Source of the DNA: Nonomuraea glycinis
GTDB lineage: Bacteria; Actinomycetota; Actinomycetes; Streptosporangiales; Streptosporangiaceae
Direction of reading: 5' to 3'
Assembly (NCBI RefSeq): GCF_014646515.1
Contig: NZ_BMNK01000012.1
Location: forward strand, 1-64,000
Length of the DNA: 64,000 nt
Numbering within the stretch: the stretch's first letter is position 1; each line of letters starts with the position of its first letter. The notes under the pieces were generated by a model. The model did no database searches and had not been told where the DNA came from. It saw nothing but the letters and a program-made list of their open reading frames with translations. Position numbers and translations under genes: made by a program. Of this stretch, positions 1 through 8,271 are shown piece after piece.

Positions 1-124
1 ACGCGAAGGGGGAGCCACCCACGGGCGTACATAGGGGACCATCCCCGCGGGCGCGGGGCCGACGCCGGGGGAGGAGGGCTGGCCGGATGACACTCCGGAC
101 CATCCCCGCGGGCGCGGGGCCGAC
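1..124 (-). CRISPR. End of a type I-E CRISPR array (two repeats)
   Basis: Two identical 28-base repeats lie at 36-63 and 97-124, separated by a 33-base spacer; a partial spacer occupies 1-35. The GC-rich palindromic core (CCCCGCG...CGCGGGG) is the type I-E repeat form. Read on the minus strand the repeat ends in the handle-like ATGGTCC, so the array is probably transcribed leftwards from a leader right of 124. The array continues beyond the window start. No cas gene is visible on this side. Confidence 0.9.
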
Positions 125-330
125 ACTTGTTCACCTGCGGTTTTGCCGGCGGGATGTGCTGTTTTCCTTTAGTTGCTGAGCTGTGGGGTGCTTCATGTTG
201 GGTGCCGTTACCTGCTTCGAGTGTTCGCTTCGCTTACGCGGCGAGATAGGGGCATCTGGCCGAAACTCAGCTGGCAGATTGACTGTAACCCTTTCATCCA
301 ACGAACCGATGACATCCGCCTGGCCCGGAA
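125..330 (-). promoter_or_regulatory. Candidate CRISPR leader
   Basis: This stretch abuts the first repeat on the side predicted to be leader-proximal and is less GC-rich than its surroundings, with short A/T runs near 135-180. No convincing gene lies here. The leader role is inferred from repeat orientation only. Confidence 0.5.
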
Positions 331-684
331 TCAGATCATGCATCCCGTCCTGAGCCGCTGCCCCCGGAGCGGTGCGAGCGACTGCAGGGCCCTACCGCCT
401 GGATCCTCAGCTCTGACACCAGGCTGGACCTGCGGGATTGGCTAGAAGACCTGCTGGGTGACGCGTTTGCTTGTCACCTCCCACGTAGGTGAGGTGGAGC
501 GTCGGAGGGAAGTGCTGCTCTGCGGCGGCGTCTTGTCCAGCGTCCTCTCTGCTTGTCCGCTTCTCACTTGGCCCGAACACGAACCGTGTCCGCTGATGCT
601 CCTCATTGTCATCCTCCCAGCGTGTGGGTGCGGCCCTTCTACTGGGACTCGATCCGATCGGCGGCGTTGAGGAGGGTACCGTTC

Positions 685-933
685 GTGGACGAGACGGACG
701 CGGCAGAGGGAGTGCGGTTGCTCGCATCGCGGCTGCCGTTCTGGACAGTCTGGTACGGCCAGCACACTGGTCATTTCTGGGCCTTGCCGAAGGGCCCCTA
801 TCTTGCGTCGGCTCCGCATATCGAGTCGTTCACGGCTGACGAGTTGGAGCAGCAGGCGTGGGAGATTGAGCGCGCTTTCCTGGCCCAGCCGGTACGGCGT
901 CGGCCGGCCAGGCCGATCCTCCGATCGCGATAG
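685..933 (+). CDS. Small hypothetical protein
   Basis: An 82-residue protein starting at a GTG preceded by GAGGAGG about ten bases upstream. It is rich in aromatic residues near the N-terminus (FWTVWYGQHTGHFWAL) and ends in a basic Arg/Pro tail. I recognise this only as the kind of short uncharacterised protein common in actinomycete accessory regions; no enzymatic motif is visible. Neighbours are a CRISPR leader and degenerate sequence, so it may itself be a remnant. A longer in-frame start at 553 exists but lacks a ribosome binding site. Confidence 0.45.
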   Translation: MDETDAAEGVRLLASRLPFWTVWYGQHTGHFWALPKGPYLASAPHIESFTADELEQQAWEIERAFLAQPVRRRPARPILRSR

Positions 934-1059
934 GGGCCGTACGGTGAAGGACTGGTTCAGCTCGGACAGCCCTGGCGAGCTGCGGACGGTTGGGCCAGGG
1001 CCACAAGTACAGCTGGTTCGATCAGGACCACGGCTGGACGTTGACGGTGGAGAGCATGA

Positions 1060-1315
1060 AGGCACTCCTTCAGCTTGGGCTCTTCATGGGAGAGCGAGTC
1101 GGTTTGAGCGGGCGCAGGAGGTCTTAGATCAGGAGTGCGCGCTCGATCCCGACTTGGAAGGCGCGGCCAGGGTTGCCATCCGCCTGCTGCTCCAACTCGG
1201 CCACGCCGACGAAACCCGCCTACGCGTCCGCTACCTCAAAGCCTGCCTCGCCGCCCCTGGCGTTGCCTCCCCCAACCCCCAGGCACTGTTTGACCACATG
1301 AACCGCCATCGCTGA
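1060..1315 (+). pseudogene. Possible C-terminal gene remnant
   Basis: The frame ending at 1315 has a protein-like C-terminal segment (ALDPDLEGAARVAIRLLLQLG, then a helical Leu/Arg-rich stretch ending in HMNRHR), but upstream of about 1110 it becomes low-quality Arg/Ser/Gly sequence without a plausible start. It looks like the 3' end of a lost gene. I do not recognise the family. The rest of 934-1523 holds nothing else I can support. Confidence 0.3.
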
Positions 1316-1523
1316 GCGCCGGTGAATGTGCGCAGGTCCGGGCGGAGATCCCTGCACATGGGGTCCCAGATTCAGAAGCGATTCCGTTCGCTCCTCTTGA
1401 CGATTTCAGTAACACTATGCATGTTATTGATTGCATTGAGTGATCGAGTGTCATGGGCCGGTGTGGTTGTGGGCGCGCCTCATGACCTCCCTTGTGTCCC
1501 GGCTACGGAGGATCTCGAGGTCC

Positions 1524-1733
1524 ATGAACCATCCCTGGATTGTCTATCTGCGGGTTTGCCTGGCCGTACGGATTCAGCGCGCGCGTACCGCTCCCACGCG
1601 GGGAGCTTCGGCCATTGAATGGGTGATCATCACCGCCATCATCGCGGGCGTCGCGCTGGGCCTGGCTACGTTGATCAAAACTGTGGTGGAGCAGAAGCAG
1701 GGCGAGATCCAGACGACTCTGGGCGGCACCTGA
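1524..1733 (+). CDS. Orphan Flp/Fap-type pilin-like protein
   Basis: A 69-residue protein with a basic N-terminus, a glycine just before the processing-like segment (RGASAIEWVIITAII), one hydrophobic helix and a short polar tail. This is the architecture of Flp-type pilins, where a prepilin peptidase cleaves after Gly and a Glu sits near position +5. ATG at 1482 would add 14 residues; 1524 has GAGG directly upstream and GGAGG further up. It lies 50 kb from the tad locus at 51.7-57.5 kb and has no assembly genes beside it. A strong hairpin terminator follows. Confidence 0.6.
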   Translation: MNHPWIVYLRVCLAVRIQRARTAPTRGASAIEWVIITAIIAGVALGLATLIKTVVEQKQGEIQTTLGGT

Positions 1734-1744
1734 TCTCGAAGGTT

Positions 1745-1779
1745 GACGGCCTCCCTTGTCGTTGGCGGGGGAGGCCGTC
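1745..1779. terminator. Bidirectional hairpin terminator
   Basis: A perfect 11-bp stem (GACGGCCTCCC and its complement) with a 13-base loop sits between the pilin-like gene and the convergent secreted-protein gene, and can end both transcripts. Confidence 0.7.
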
Positions 1780-1820
1780 GGTTCGGTGCTATCTCGGCAG
1801 GACCGATGGTTCAGCTGGTA

Positions 1821-2204
1821 TCAGCGTCCGCCCGGCCACACGGCTGCCTTGCAGCCGTTCCACGTGACCTTTTTGTTGGCGCCGATCTGCCCATGGCAGA
1901 GCTTGAAGACCTTGACCGAGCCGAGAAGTGAGCTGTCGGTCGCGCAGCCGCCTTGGGGAGCCCGTACTTCGAAAGGGTCTCTCGCGTCGATCGGGTTGTC
2001 GTTGTGCCAGACGGCCTTGTATGCGACGTTGTCCACCTTGCCGTCGCAGACCTTGATCGACGCTCGATCGGCCGGGACGCTGACGCGTCCGCTGGCGTGG
2101 GTGTCACTCCAGCCCGAAGCCGCCGCCAAGGCTGGTGCTGCCGTTCCGAGAGTGAGACTGGCGATCATCAGCGCCGTGATCGCCTCGCCTGATCGTGGTG
2201 TCAT
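1821..2204 (-). CDS. Small secreted protein with four cysteines
   Basis: A 127-residue protein with a classical Sec signal peptide (residues about 1-25: short basic start, ALMIASLTLGTAAPALA, likely cleavage after ALA). The mature part is about 100 residues with four Cys, suggesting two disulfides, and ends in WNGCKAAVWPGGR. The start is an ATG preceded by GGAGG at normal spacing; a longer in-frame start 12 codons upstream is less likely. No known domain is recognised. It converges with the Flp-like gene across a shared terminator and diverges from the methyltransferase gene. Function unknown. Confidence 0.65.
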   Translation of the reverse strand: MTPRSGEAITALMIASLTLGTAAPALAAASGWSDTHASGRVSVPADRASIKVCDGKVDNVAYKAVWHNDNPIDARDPFEVRAPQGGCATDSSLLGSVKVFKLCHGQIGANKKVTWNGCKAAVWPGGR

Positions 2205-2467
2205 GCATCCTCCGCTTCTTGACACATCTGAAACTATCACTCTAAGTAGTTGAATGAATGCGTAAGGTGCTTAGAGGTTGGGGCGGGCATCGCGTACACA
2301 TGAAGGTCGGCCTACCTGTGCTCGAGGCCGAGGCGCAGGTTCACCTGCTACAACACTCGACAGCGCCACTCGGCCCCGCCGCCTCAACCGGATTGACCAT
2401 GAATAGCGATTGATGGGGTGTTGTCACCGCATGGCGGCTTGTGTCCACTCCTTGAAGGAGAGCCTCG

Positions 2468-3769
2468 ATGGCTGTCAGCGCACCGAGCTCACCCCGAAGC
2501 GGCCCTTCCCATGAACTGTCGCACGGTCGCGTTAACGTTGCGCACGTGACTCAGGACACAGTGTCATCGGAGCTCTCTGGCCGCCTGTGCGCGGACATGG
2601 TCGATCAGTTGCAGAAGCGGGGCTCGATCCGCTCTGCCGAGGTCGCGGCAGCCTTCGCGAAGGTGCCGCGCGAAAAATTCGCTCCCGAAGCGTCCCTGTC
2701 TGCCGTCTACTCCGCCATGGACGTAGTCATCACCAAACGCAATGCCGACGGCAAGGCGACGAGTTCCGTTAGCGCGCCTTGGCTCCAGGCGGAGATGCTC
2801 GAAGCCGCGCGGCTGATGCCCGGGGCGCAAGTGCTGGAGGTCGGCAGTGGTGGCTACAACGCCGCGCTCATCGCCGAGCTCGTTGGTCCTGAGGGTTTGG
2901 TGGTCACCGTGGACATCGACCCATTCGTCACCGAGCGAGCTGTTCGCTTCCTGGCCGAGACGGGCTACCCGCAGGTGAAGGTCGTCCTGGGGGATGCCGA
3001 GCATGCCGCCCAGGAATTCGGTCCCTTCGACGCCATCGTCGTCACCGTCGGAGCGTGGGACTGTCCATGGGGACCTCTGCTCGCCCCAGAGGGCCGGATG
3101 GTCGTGCCGTTGCGGTTCAGTGGGATCACCAGGTCGATCACCTTCATCCGGGATGGGAACCGGTTCGTCGGGCTGGACCCGACGGTGTGTGGGTTCGTAC
3201 CGATGCAGGGGTCGGGAGCTCACCGGGAGCAGATGGCGGCGCTTGCTGATGGAGCGGTGACGTTGACGATCGACGGCGGTCCCGGTCTCGACACCGCCGC
3301 GCAGAATCAGGCGTTGGCCGGCGACCGGACTGAGTTGTGGACCGGCGTGGTGGTCGGCGGCTGTGAGCCGTTCGACACGCTGCATCTGTGGCTCGCGACC
3401 GTGGACGACACCTTCGGCGTCATCTGGCGAGACCCTGACCGTGCCGGCGACCTCGTCAGGCTTGCCGTCCGGTGGTTCTGCCCCGCCCTCATCATGCCCG
3501 ACAGCTTCGCCTACCTCACCATCCGCGACGGACATCGCGACCAGGAGAGCGAGACACCACGCCACGAGTTCGGTGTCCACGGGCACGGGCGCAGTGGTGC
3601 CGAACTCGCTCAGCGACTCCTCACCCACGTGCGGACGTGGGACCGCGACCGGCGCAAGGGTCCGGGCCCTGGCTTCACCCTCTACCCCGCCGGCGCCGCA
3701 GTGCCGAACCCGACCATGGGCAGGATCTTCCCGAAGCGACACACACAACTGGTCATGGCCTGGACCTGA
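2468..3769 (+). CDS. FxLD-type protein-(iso)aspartate methyltransferase
   Basis: A 433-residue protein related to protein-L-isoaspartate O-methyltransferase, in the longer form found with FxLD lanthipeptide systems. The SAM-binding motif I is visible at about residues 118-130 (VLEVGSGGYNAAL), followed by VVTVDIDPF and GDAEHA. The PCMT core occupies roughly residues 35-240, and a C-terminal extension of about 190 residues is typical of this subgroup. AAGGAG precedes the ATG. In known systems such enzymes modify aspartate in a ribosomal peptide, but no FxLD-type precursor or lanthionine synthetase gene lies nearby, so the substrate is unknown and the gene appears orphaned. Confidence 0.75.
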   Translation: MAVSAPSSPRSGPSHELSHGRVNVAHVTQDTVSSELSGRLCADMVDQLQKRGSIRSAEVAAAFAKVPREKFAPEASLSAVYSAMDVVITKRNADGKATSSVSAPWLQAEMLEAARLMPGAQVLEVGSGGYNAALIAELVGPEGLVVTVDIDPFVTERAVRFLAETGYPQVKVVLGDAEHAAQEFGPFDAIVVTVGAWDCPWGPLLAPEGRMVVPLRFSGITRSITFIRDGNRFVGLDPTVCGFVPMQGSGAHREQMAALADGAVTLTIDGGPGLDTAAQNQALAGDRTELWTGVVVGGCEPFDTLHLWLATVDDTFGVIWRDPDRAGDLVRLAVRWFCPALIMPDSFAYLTIRDGHRDQESETPRHEFGVHGHGRSGAELAQRLLTHVRTWDRDRRKGPGPGFTLYPAGAAVPNPTMGRIFPKRHTQLVMAWT

Positions 3770-3862
3770 TGCCGCGACGGCAAAGCAAGACGGCAGCGAT
3801 TCAGCTGCAGATCCGGTGCTGAGCAAGGGTGCTGCCCCGACTGGTTGGGGATATCGGCCGTC

Positions 3863-4405
3863 ATGACGATCAACTCCGGTTCCGGGCCGGCGCCCTTCTC
3901 ACGCCTCAAGATCCGGGCGGGAGCGCTCGTGTTCTGCGACACCGACGTCGCCCTGATCCGCCGCGACCGAGCCACCTCGATCCACTACACCCCGCCCGGC
4001 GGCAACGTCGAAGCCGGCGAACCTCTGCCCGACGCGCTCCGCAGGGAGCTGGCCGAGGAACTGCACCTCGACCTCGACGACGCCACCGAACCAGAACTGC
4101 TGTGGCTGGTCGACCAGCGCGTCTCACGCCCCGGGCCCACTCCGCCGCCCCGCAAGCTGCACCTCATCTACCGCCTGCACATCACCACAGTGGTACGCGC
4201 GACTCTCGCTGACCACGAGTACGACAGGCTCCCCGACGGTGGTCACGAACTGGGCGTCATCGAGTGGATCGATTACCGAGGGGTAGCCGAACTGCCGATC
4301 TTCCCGCCGATCGGTCCCGCTCTGGCCGCCCTCGCCCACCCGCGGGCCGCCGTCAGAGACGCTGAGCTGCCCGCCGTCACCGACGACAACTACAACTGGG
4401 TCTGA
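3863..4405 (+). CDS. NUDIX hydrolase
   Basis: A 180-residue NUDIX-fold protein. The NUDIX box is at about residues 50-72 (GGNVEAGEPL then RRELAEELHL), with the metal-binding REXXEE glutamates intact; the late glycine of the consensus is replaced by His. NUDIX enzymes cleave nucleoside diphosphates linked to other groups; the substrate cannot be told here. Start taken at the ATG; a TTG six codons upstream is possible. It follows the methyltransferase gene by 93 bases in the same direction and may be co-transcribed. Confidence 0.75.
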   Translation: MTINSGSGPAPFSRLKIRAGALVFCDTDVALIRRDRATSIHYTPPGGNVEAGEPLPDALRRELAEELHLDLDDATEPELLWLVDQRVSRPGPTPPPRKLHLIYRLHITTVVRATLADHEYDRLPDGGHELGVIEWIDYRGVAELPIFPPIGPALAALAHPRAAVRDAELPAVTDDNYNWV

Positions 4406-4434
4406 CGGGTGAAACTTCTCTACCTTGCGGTGGC

Positions 4435-4656
4435 GTGCTGATCGTGTGGGCCACATTGCGGAACAAACGGAGAGAGCCAGCCCAGAGGTGTACTCGGATC
4501 AGAGTGAAGAAGCATATGTGTGAGTGTGGCGAGACGCTCTACGAGCTATGCGAGGCGGGCGGCTTGCGGTTCATCCGCCGGACCATCTGCAAGGCGAGCA
4601 GCACGATGGTGAGCGAAATGATCGGGATGTCACCGGCTGAGGTGGAACTCCTCTGA
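4435..4656 (+). CDS. Small Cys-containing hypothetical protein
   Basis: A reading frame of 73 codons from a GTG; a shorter version starts at the ATG at 4516 (46 residues). The likely functional part contains CXC and CEAGGLRFIRRT, the latter resembling short conserved proteins I have seen in actinomycetes but cannot name. The ribosome binding site is weak for either start. It lies 30 bases after the NUDIX gene on the same strand. Confidence 0.35.
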   Translation: MLIVWATLRNKRREPAQRCTRIRVKKHMCECGETLYELCEAGGLRFIRRTICKASSTMVSEMIGMSPAEVELL

Positions 4657-4844
4657 GCGGGCCTCCTCACCGGCTGTGCTCGCTGACTGTGTCTCCAGCG
4701 AACAGAACCTTGGCCAGTCGGGTGGCCGATCATAGGCCGGTGGGTAGCCGGCTGAGAGTGGCCGAGGAGATGACGCCATTGCCCCAGGTCGGCCGGCAAT
4801 GCCCCCGACCGGTCGCTGGCCCGACTGACAGGCGGACGCCCATG

Positions 4845-5110
4845 TAATCAAAGGAGGGGAAGGGTCGGCCTGTGTATTATTTCACCACTTTCAATCAATA
4901 TAATTTCGCCTCAGTATTATTTTCTTTCCAACCAGGCTTCGATTTTCCTCTTCTAAATATCGATCGATTTCGCAGCTGCAACTCTCGGCATCCTACTCAC
5001 TTTTTACTGGTTGACCTGGGGAAACATCGCAAAGAAACGCCGAATGTCGTTGATCCGATAGCCGCTCCGATGTTCAATTGAAGTGACAAAAGAAAGGCGC
5101 GATACGAATG
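4845..5110. other. AT-rich islet upstream of the sigma-like gene
   Basis: About 260 bases are strikingly AT-rich (runs such as TATTATTTCACC and ATCAATATAATTTCG) in an otherwise very GC-rich window. An open frame of 69 codons from GTG 4872 has a strong AGGAGGGGAAGG upstream, but its phenylalanine- and asparagine-rich product looks non-native. I favour a regulatory region or foreign DNA over a gene. TTGACC at 5011 could be a -35 element, but I see no matching -10. Confidence 0.5.
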
Positions 5111-5141
5111 GTGTCGCGTGAGATCGGATCGGAGAAGGATC

Positions 5142-5954
5142 GTGTCGAACGGAATTCCCGGAAAGTGCGTCCCCGCGAACGTGCCAGGAGAGAAGCTCAC
5201 GCCGGAAGACATGGCGCACGTGACGCCGGACGACTGGGCGGAGATTCGGAAGCTGGCGCGCGGCTACTGCCGTACGGTCGACGCCACGCGGTCACGCAAG
5301 CGCATGGACGGGAGCGCCACCATCGTCAAGCAGGGATACGCGCCCTACGGCACCGACGACGTGTCGGACGACGTCACACAGGATGCGGTCCTGCTGTTCG
5401 CGCAGCGCCTGCGGGACATCACCACGTCGTGCCGGACGGCCACCGAAAGCACGGCCACCGAACCCGCGTGGATCTACGTCCGGCGCGACGGCGGTGAGAT
5501 GACCATCACGCGTACGACGCTGCGACGGTGGGCGGTGAGAGATGCCGCCGCGCGGAACGGCTACCGGATCGACGTTCCACCGGGGGAGGTCGACGCCACG
5601 CCCGGCGCCCAGCTCATGCGCGGTCTGCCGCACGCCGAGAACGTCACGCGCGCCGCTGTGGCGTTCTGCGTGGCGCAGAACAGCGCGGCCATCTTCCGAC
5701 AGGCGTTCGGCGACGGTGAGGACTTCCCGGTTATCACTGAGGCCATGGACATGGCGTCTCAGGCCGACGACTTGGGGCGCGCGGGGATTCTCAGCACGAT
5801 CGCTCAGGCACGCTACGGGGGCGCGTACGGGTCCCGCCGGAACGTGATCCGGGTACGCGATGCCGCGCGGGCGGAGTGGAAGGAACTGGCGGAGCGCCTC
5901 GACGACGCGAGAAGCGCGCTGGTCCACGGAGGAACCGAAACCATGGACGACTGA
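5142..5954 (+). CDS. Divergent sigma-factor-like protein
   Basis: A 270-residue protein of no firmly known family. Residues about 70-90 read DDVSDDVTQDAVLLFAQRL, close to the sigma-70 region 2 pattern (D-D-hydrophobic-Q-E/D...), after a WAEIRKLARGYCR helix like region 2.1. Near the C-terminus a helical segment (ILSTIAQARYGGAYGSRRNV) could be a helix-turn-helix. The GTG start has GGAGAAGG at the right spacing; GTG 5118 upstream is less well placed. A perfect terminator follows at once, so it is probably a single-gene unit driven from the AT-rich islet. The sigma assignment is an inference from short motifs. Confidence 0.5.
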   Translation: MSNGIPGKCVPANVPGEKLTPEDMAHVTPDDWAEIRKLARGYCRTVDATRSRKRMDGSATIVKQGYAPYGTDDVSDDVTQDAVLLFAQRLRDITTSCRTATESTATEPAWIYVRRDGGEMTITRTTLRRWAVRDAAARNGYRIDVPPGEVDATPGAQLMRGLPHAENVTRAAVAFCVAQNSAAIFRQAFGDGEDFPVITEAMDMASQADDLGRAGILSTIAQARYGGAYGSRRNVIRVRDAARAEWKELAERLDDARSALVHGGTETMDD

Positions 5955-5970
5955 CAATAGGTCGCAAGAA

Positions 5971-5999
5971 GGGCCCCAGGGACTACCCTGGGGCCCTTT
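5971..5999 (+). terminator. Strong intrinsic terminator
   Basis: A perfect 11-bp GC-rich stem (GGGCCCCAGGG and complement) with a 4-base ACTA loop is followed by TTTC. It ends the sigma-like gene. Confidence 0.9.
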
Positions 6000-6082
6000 C
6001 TCATGGCGTCAATGCGCATTATCCGCCGTAAGCAGCGCGGCGAAAATCTTGAAAATGCTGGACGGTTGGGCCGTCTCGCGCC

Positions 6083-6308
6083 CCGTATTTATATGAGAGC
6101 GAGATTCGCCGGTACACGAACGGCGCTGTCGCTCTCATGTGCTGTTCTCCGGTCCCACCTGATTGCGCCGTGAACAGCTACGGCAGCCGGAACGGCTCAC
6201 CGTTCGCTCGGTACGCGAAACAAAAAATGCTGCCGAGCGCGGACGGTCGAGTCGTTCCGGCCACCGTATTTAAATGAGAGCAATTCGCGCCGCTAAAGCG
6301 TCGCGAAT
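6083..6308. repeat. Paired direct repeats with nested inverted repeats
   Basis: The 18-mer CCGTATTTATATGAGAGC at 6083-6100 recurs with one mismatch at 6264-6281, 181 bases downstream. Each copy is preceded by AAAATGCTG. Copy one opens a 10-bp inverted repeat (ATGAGAGCGA at 6093-6102 against TCGCTCTCAT at 6129-6138); copy two is followed by ATTCGCG...CGCGAAT (6284-6308). The 6001-6390 intergene holds no convincing ORF, so these look like duplicated promoter/operator or RNA elements upstream of the gene at 6391. Confidence 0.65.
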
Positions 6309-6390
6309 GCCTCACCCAGCCACATGAAGTTACGTCCGGAAGGTACGGCAGGGCCACCCAAACGGGTAATTACCGAAAAGGAGCGTTTCG

Positions 6391-6774
6391 ATGGAGGTGA
6401 ACTCTGCCGACCGTCCGGTCTGGACCGTAGGGGACCTGACGGTGTCCACCGGCGGCCAGGTGATGAGAGTGGCCGCGATCGGCGCGATCACCACAACGCT
6501 GGTTGTCACCACTGACCCGCAGAGCGAGCCCGAGCACGCTCTGACGGCAGCGCTCACGCCGATGCCCTCAGGCGCCGAGACGATCACCTGTCTTGGCTGC
6601 CTGCGGAACACCCACCTGTGGATCGATGCCACGCACACCCACCGGCCATCCGGAAGGCGCACGCGGTTGATCCGCTGCTCTCGCTGCTTCGTCGACGCCC
6701 TGGACTGCTGCGACTGCAAGATCCACACGATCAGCATCAGCGTAAGACCGCATCATCTGGCGCGCCGCCGATAG
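6391..6774 (+). CDS. Zinc-ribbon-like hypothetical protein
   Basis: A 127-residue protein with AAGGAG well placed before the ATG. The C-terminal half has paired cysteines (CLGC, then CSRC, then CCDCK), the spacing of a small zinc-binding ribbon; the N-terminal half is Thr/Val-rich beta-like sequence. I do not recognise a named family. It begins a same-strand run of accessory genes (6391 to 10901), each with its own ribosome binding site, downstream of the repeated element at 6.1-6.3 kb. Confidence 0.5.
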   Translation: MEVNSADRPVWTVGDLTVSTGGQVMRVAAIGAITTTLVVTTDPQSEPEHALTAALTPMPSGAETITCLGCLRNTHLWIDATHTHRPSGRRTRLIRCSRCFVDALDCCDCKIHTISISVRPHHLARRR

Positions 6775-6843
6775 CGACGGGCCGCCGTCTCATTCCATGC
6801 GCACGGCGCGCTCCCTGACCAGCTCACAGAAAGGAGACCACCT

Positions 6844-7143
6844 ATGGCGGTCTGGTTCGGGCTCTGGCACGGCGGTAACGGATACGGCCCGCCCGAGCTC
6901 GATGATCTGGAGGAGTTCTCGTCCCTGGCCGATGCCCGGGCCAAGCTGGCCGAGCGGCACCGGCACGGCTACTGGCAGCGCTCCCGCTTCGCGTTCCTAG
7001 ATCGTGAGCCAGCAGCTGTGCTCACCCCGTGCGTGGGCGAGGACTGCGAGATCTCCCTGTACGGCTCCCATGACGCGGTCGACTATCCCGATCGCCGAGT
7101 CTTCCTCGGTACGCGCGGCGGTGTCCGGGTCGAACGCTGCTGA
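6844..7143 (+). CDS. Hypothetical protein, accessory-region type
   Basis: A 99-residue soluble protein with AAAGGAG before the ATG. It starts MAVWFGLWHGGNGYGPPELDD and contains SLADARAKLAERH and a C-terminal VFLGTRGGVRVERC. Good codon bias and the ribosome binding site support a real gene. The beginning resembles short proteins carried by actinomycete integrative elements, but no function can be assigned. A weak C-rich/G-rich hairpin (about 7144-7192) lies between it and the DUF4192 gene. Confidence 0.5.
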   Translation: MAVWFGLWHGGNGYGPPELDDLEEFSSLADARAKLAERHRHGYWQRSRFAFLDREPAAVLTPCVGEDCEISLYGSHDAVDYPDRRVFLGTRGGVRVERC

Positions 7144-7212
7144 AACCCCCTGATCTGTCCTTATCGGTCCCTGGCGATCCGCTGGGGGCTTTCTCCTGTC
7201 TGGAGGTTGTTC

Positions 7213-8271
7213 ATGACCACTGAATCTGAGCAGACCATTCGGGTCACCTCACCGGCCGATCTCATCTCCGTAGTGCCGTACGTGCTGGGATTTCACCCAT
7301 CGCTGAGTCTGGTGGTGACCATGATCGACGGCGAGAAGTCGACCCTCGGCGGAGTGATGCGCTTCAACCTGCCCAAGGATTCGGCGGACGCGGTGAGACT
7401 GGCCGATCATCTGACCAGCGTCCTGATCCGTAACGCCGTCAGCCGAGTGGTATTGCTCGGATACGGTCCCGGTGCCCGGATCTCACCGGTGATCGACGCC
7501 GCCACCGAAGCTCTGAACCGCACCGGGATCGACATCAGAGACGCGCTGCGCATTGATGAGGGACGCTTCTGGTCCTACACCTGTACGAACGTCACCTGCT
7601 GCCCTCCGGACGGCGTCCCCGTCGACGCGTCCAGCGGTGTGCCCGCGGCCGCCGCAGTACTGGCGGGATTCGTAGCGCTACCCGATCGTGCGGCGCTGGC
7701 CGCGACCCTGGATCCACCCGACGGGCCCGACCGAGCGCAGGTAGAAGTCGCCACCCAGGCCGCGTGTGCCCACACCCGAACCCCGATCGACACCGATCAC
7801 GACTGGTACCGCGACGGCGTCGACCATATCTCCGCGGCGCTGGACCGAGTGCAGGCGGGCGAGAACCTGGACACCGATGAGATCGCCACGCTAGGCGTAC
7901 GACTCACCGGGATCCCCGTCCGCGATGCGGCCATGACCTTCTTTGGCCGACACGACGACGATGTCCACATCCGGTGCTGGACCGAGGTCACCCGCAGGGT
8001 TCCGTCCGAGTTCGCTGCCGCCCCCGCCTCCCTGCTGGCGTTCGTCGCGCTGCGCATTGGGGACGGGGCGCTGGCGCGTATCGCCGTCGAGCGCGCACTT
8101 TCGGTCGATCCTGACTACAGCTTCGCGAACCTGATCCGTACGGCCCTCGATTACGGGGTGCCCCCATCGGCTGTTGTTGGCATGAACTTCGCCGAGATGG
8201 CCGAGGCGATCGAAGCCAGCGCGCGGCGACGCCCGGACGGCGCCCGGCCAATGCTGCCCGAGGGATGGTGA
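7213..8271 (+). CDS. DUF4192 family protein
   Basis: A 352-residue protein with the DUF4192 signature at its N-terminus (RVTSPADLISVVPYVLGFHP), followed by the family's alpha/beta repeats and a C-terminal helical part (RIAVERALSVDPDYSFANLI). GGAGG lies six bases before the ATG. DUF4192 proteins are widespread and uncharacterised in actinobacteria, in chromosomes and integrative elements. Its stop overlaps the start of the ChlI-like gene, indicating translational coupling. Biochemical role unknown. Confidence 0.8.
   Translation: MTTESEQTIRVTSPADLISVVPYVLGFHPSLSLVVTMIDGEKSTLGGVMRFNLPKDSADAVRLADHLTSVLIRNAVSRVVLLGYGPGARISPVIDAATEALNRTGIDIRDALRIDEGRFWSYTCTNVTCCPPDGVPVDASSGVPAAAAVLAGFVALPDRAALAATLDPPDGPDRAQVEVATQAACAHTRTPIDTDHDWYRDGVDHISAALDRVQAGENLDTDEIATLGVRLTGIPVRDAAMTFFGRHDDDVHIRCWTEVTRRVPSEFAAAPASLLAFVALRIGDGALARIAVERALSVDPDYSFANLIRTALDYGVPPSAVVGMNFAEMAEAIEASARRRPDGARPMLPEGW

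Noticed and set aside
2300..2398. Possible FxLD precursor peptide upstream of the methyltransferase
   Set aside because: The only short frame here (about 32 codons) has no FxLD motif, no Ser/Thr/Cys-rich core and no ribosome binding site.
2564..3826. 420-codon minus-strand frame opposite the methyltransferase
   Set aside because: Pure codon-bias shadow: Arg/His/Gly-rich product with no recognisable segment, while the plus strand encodes a clear SAM enzyme.
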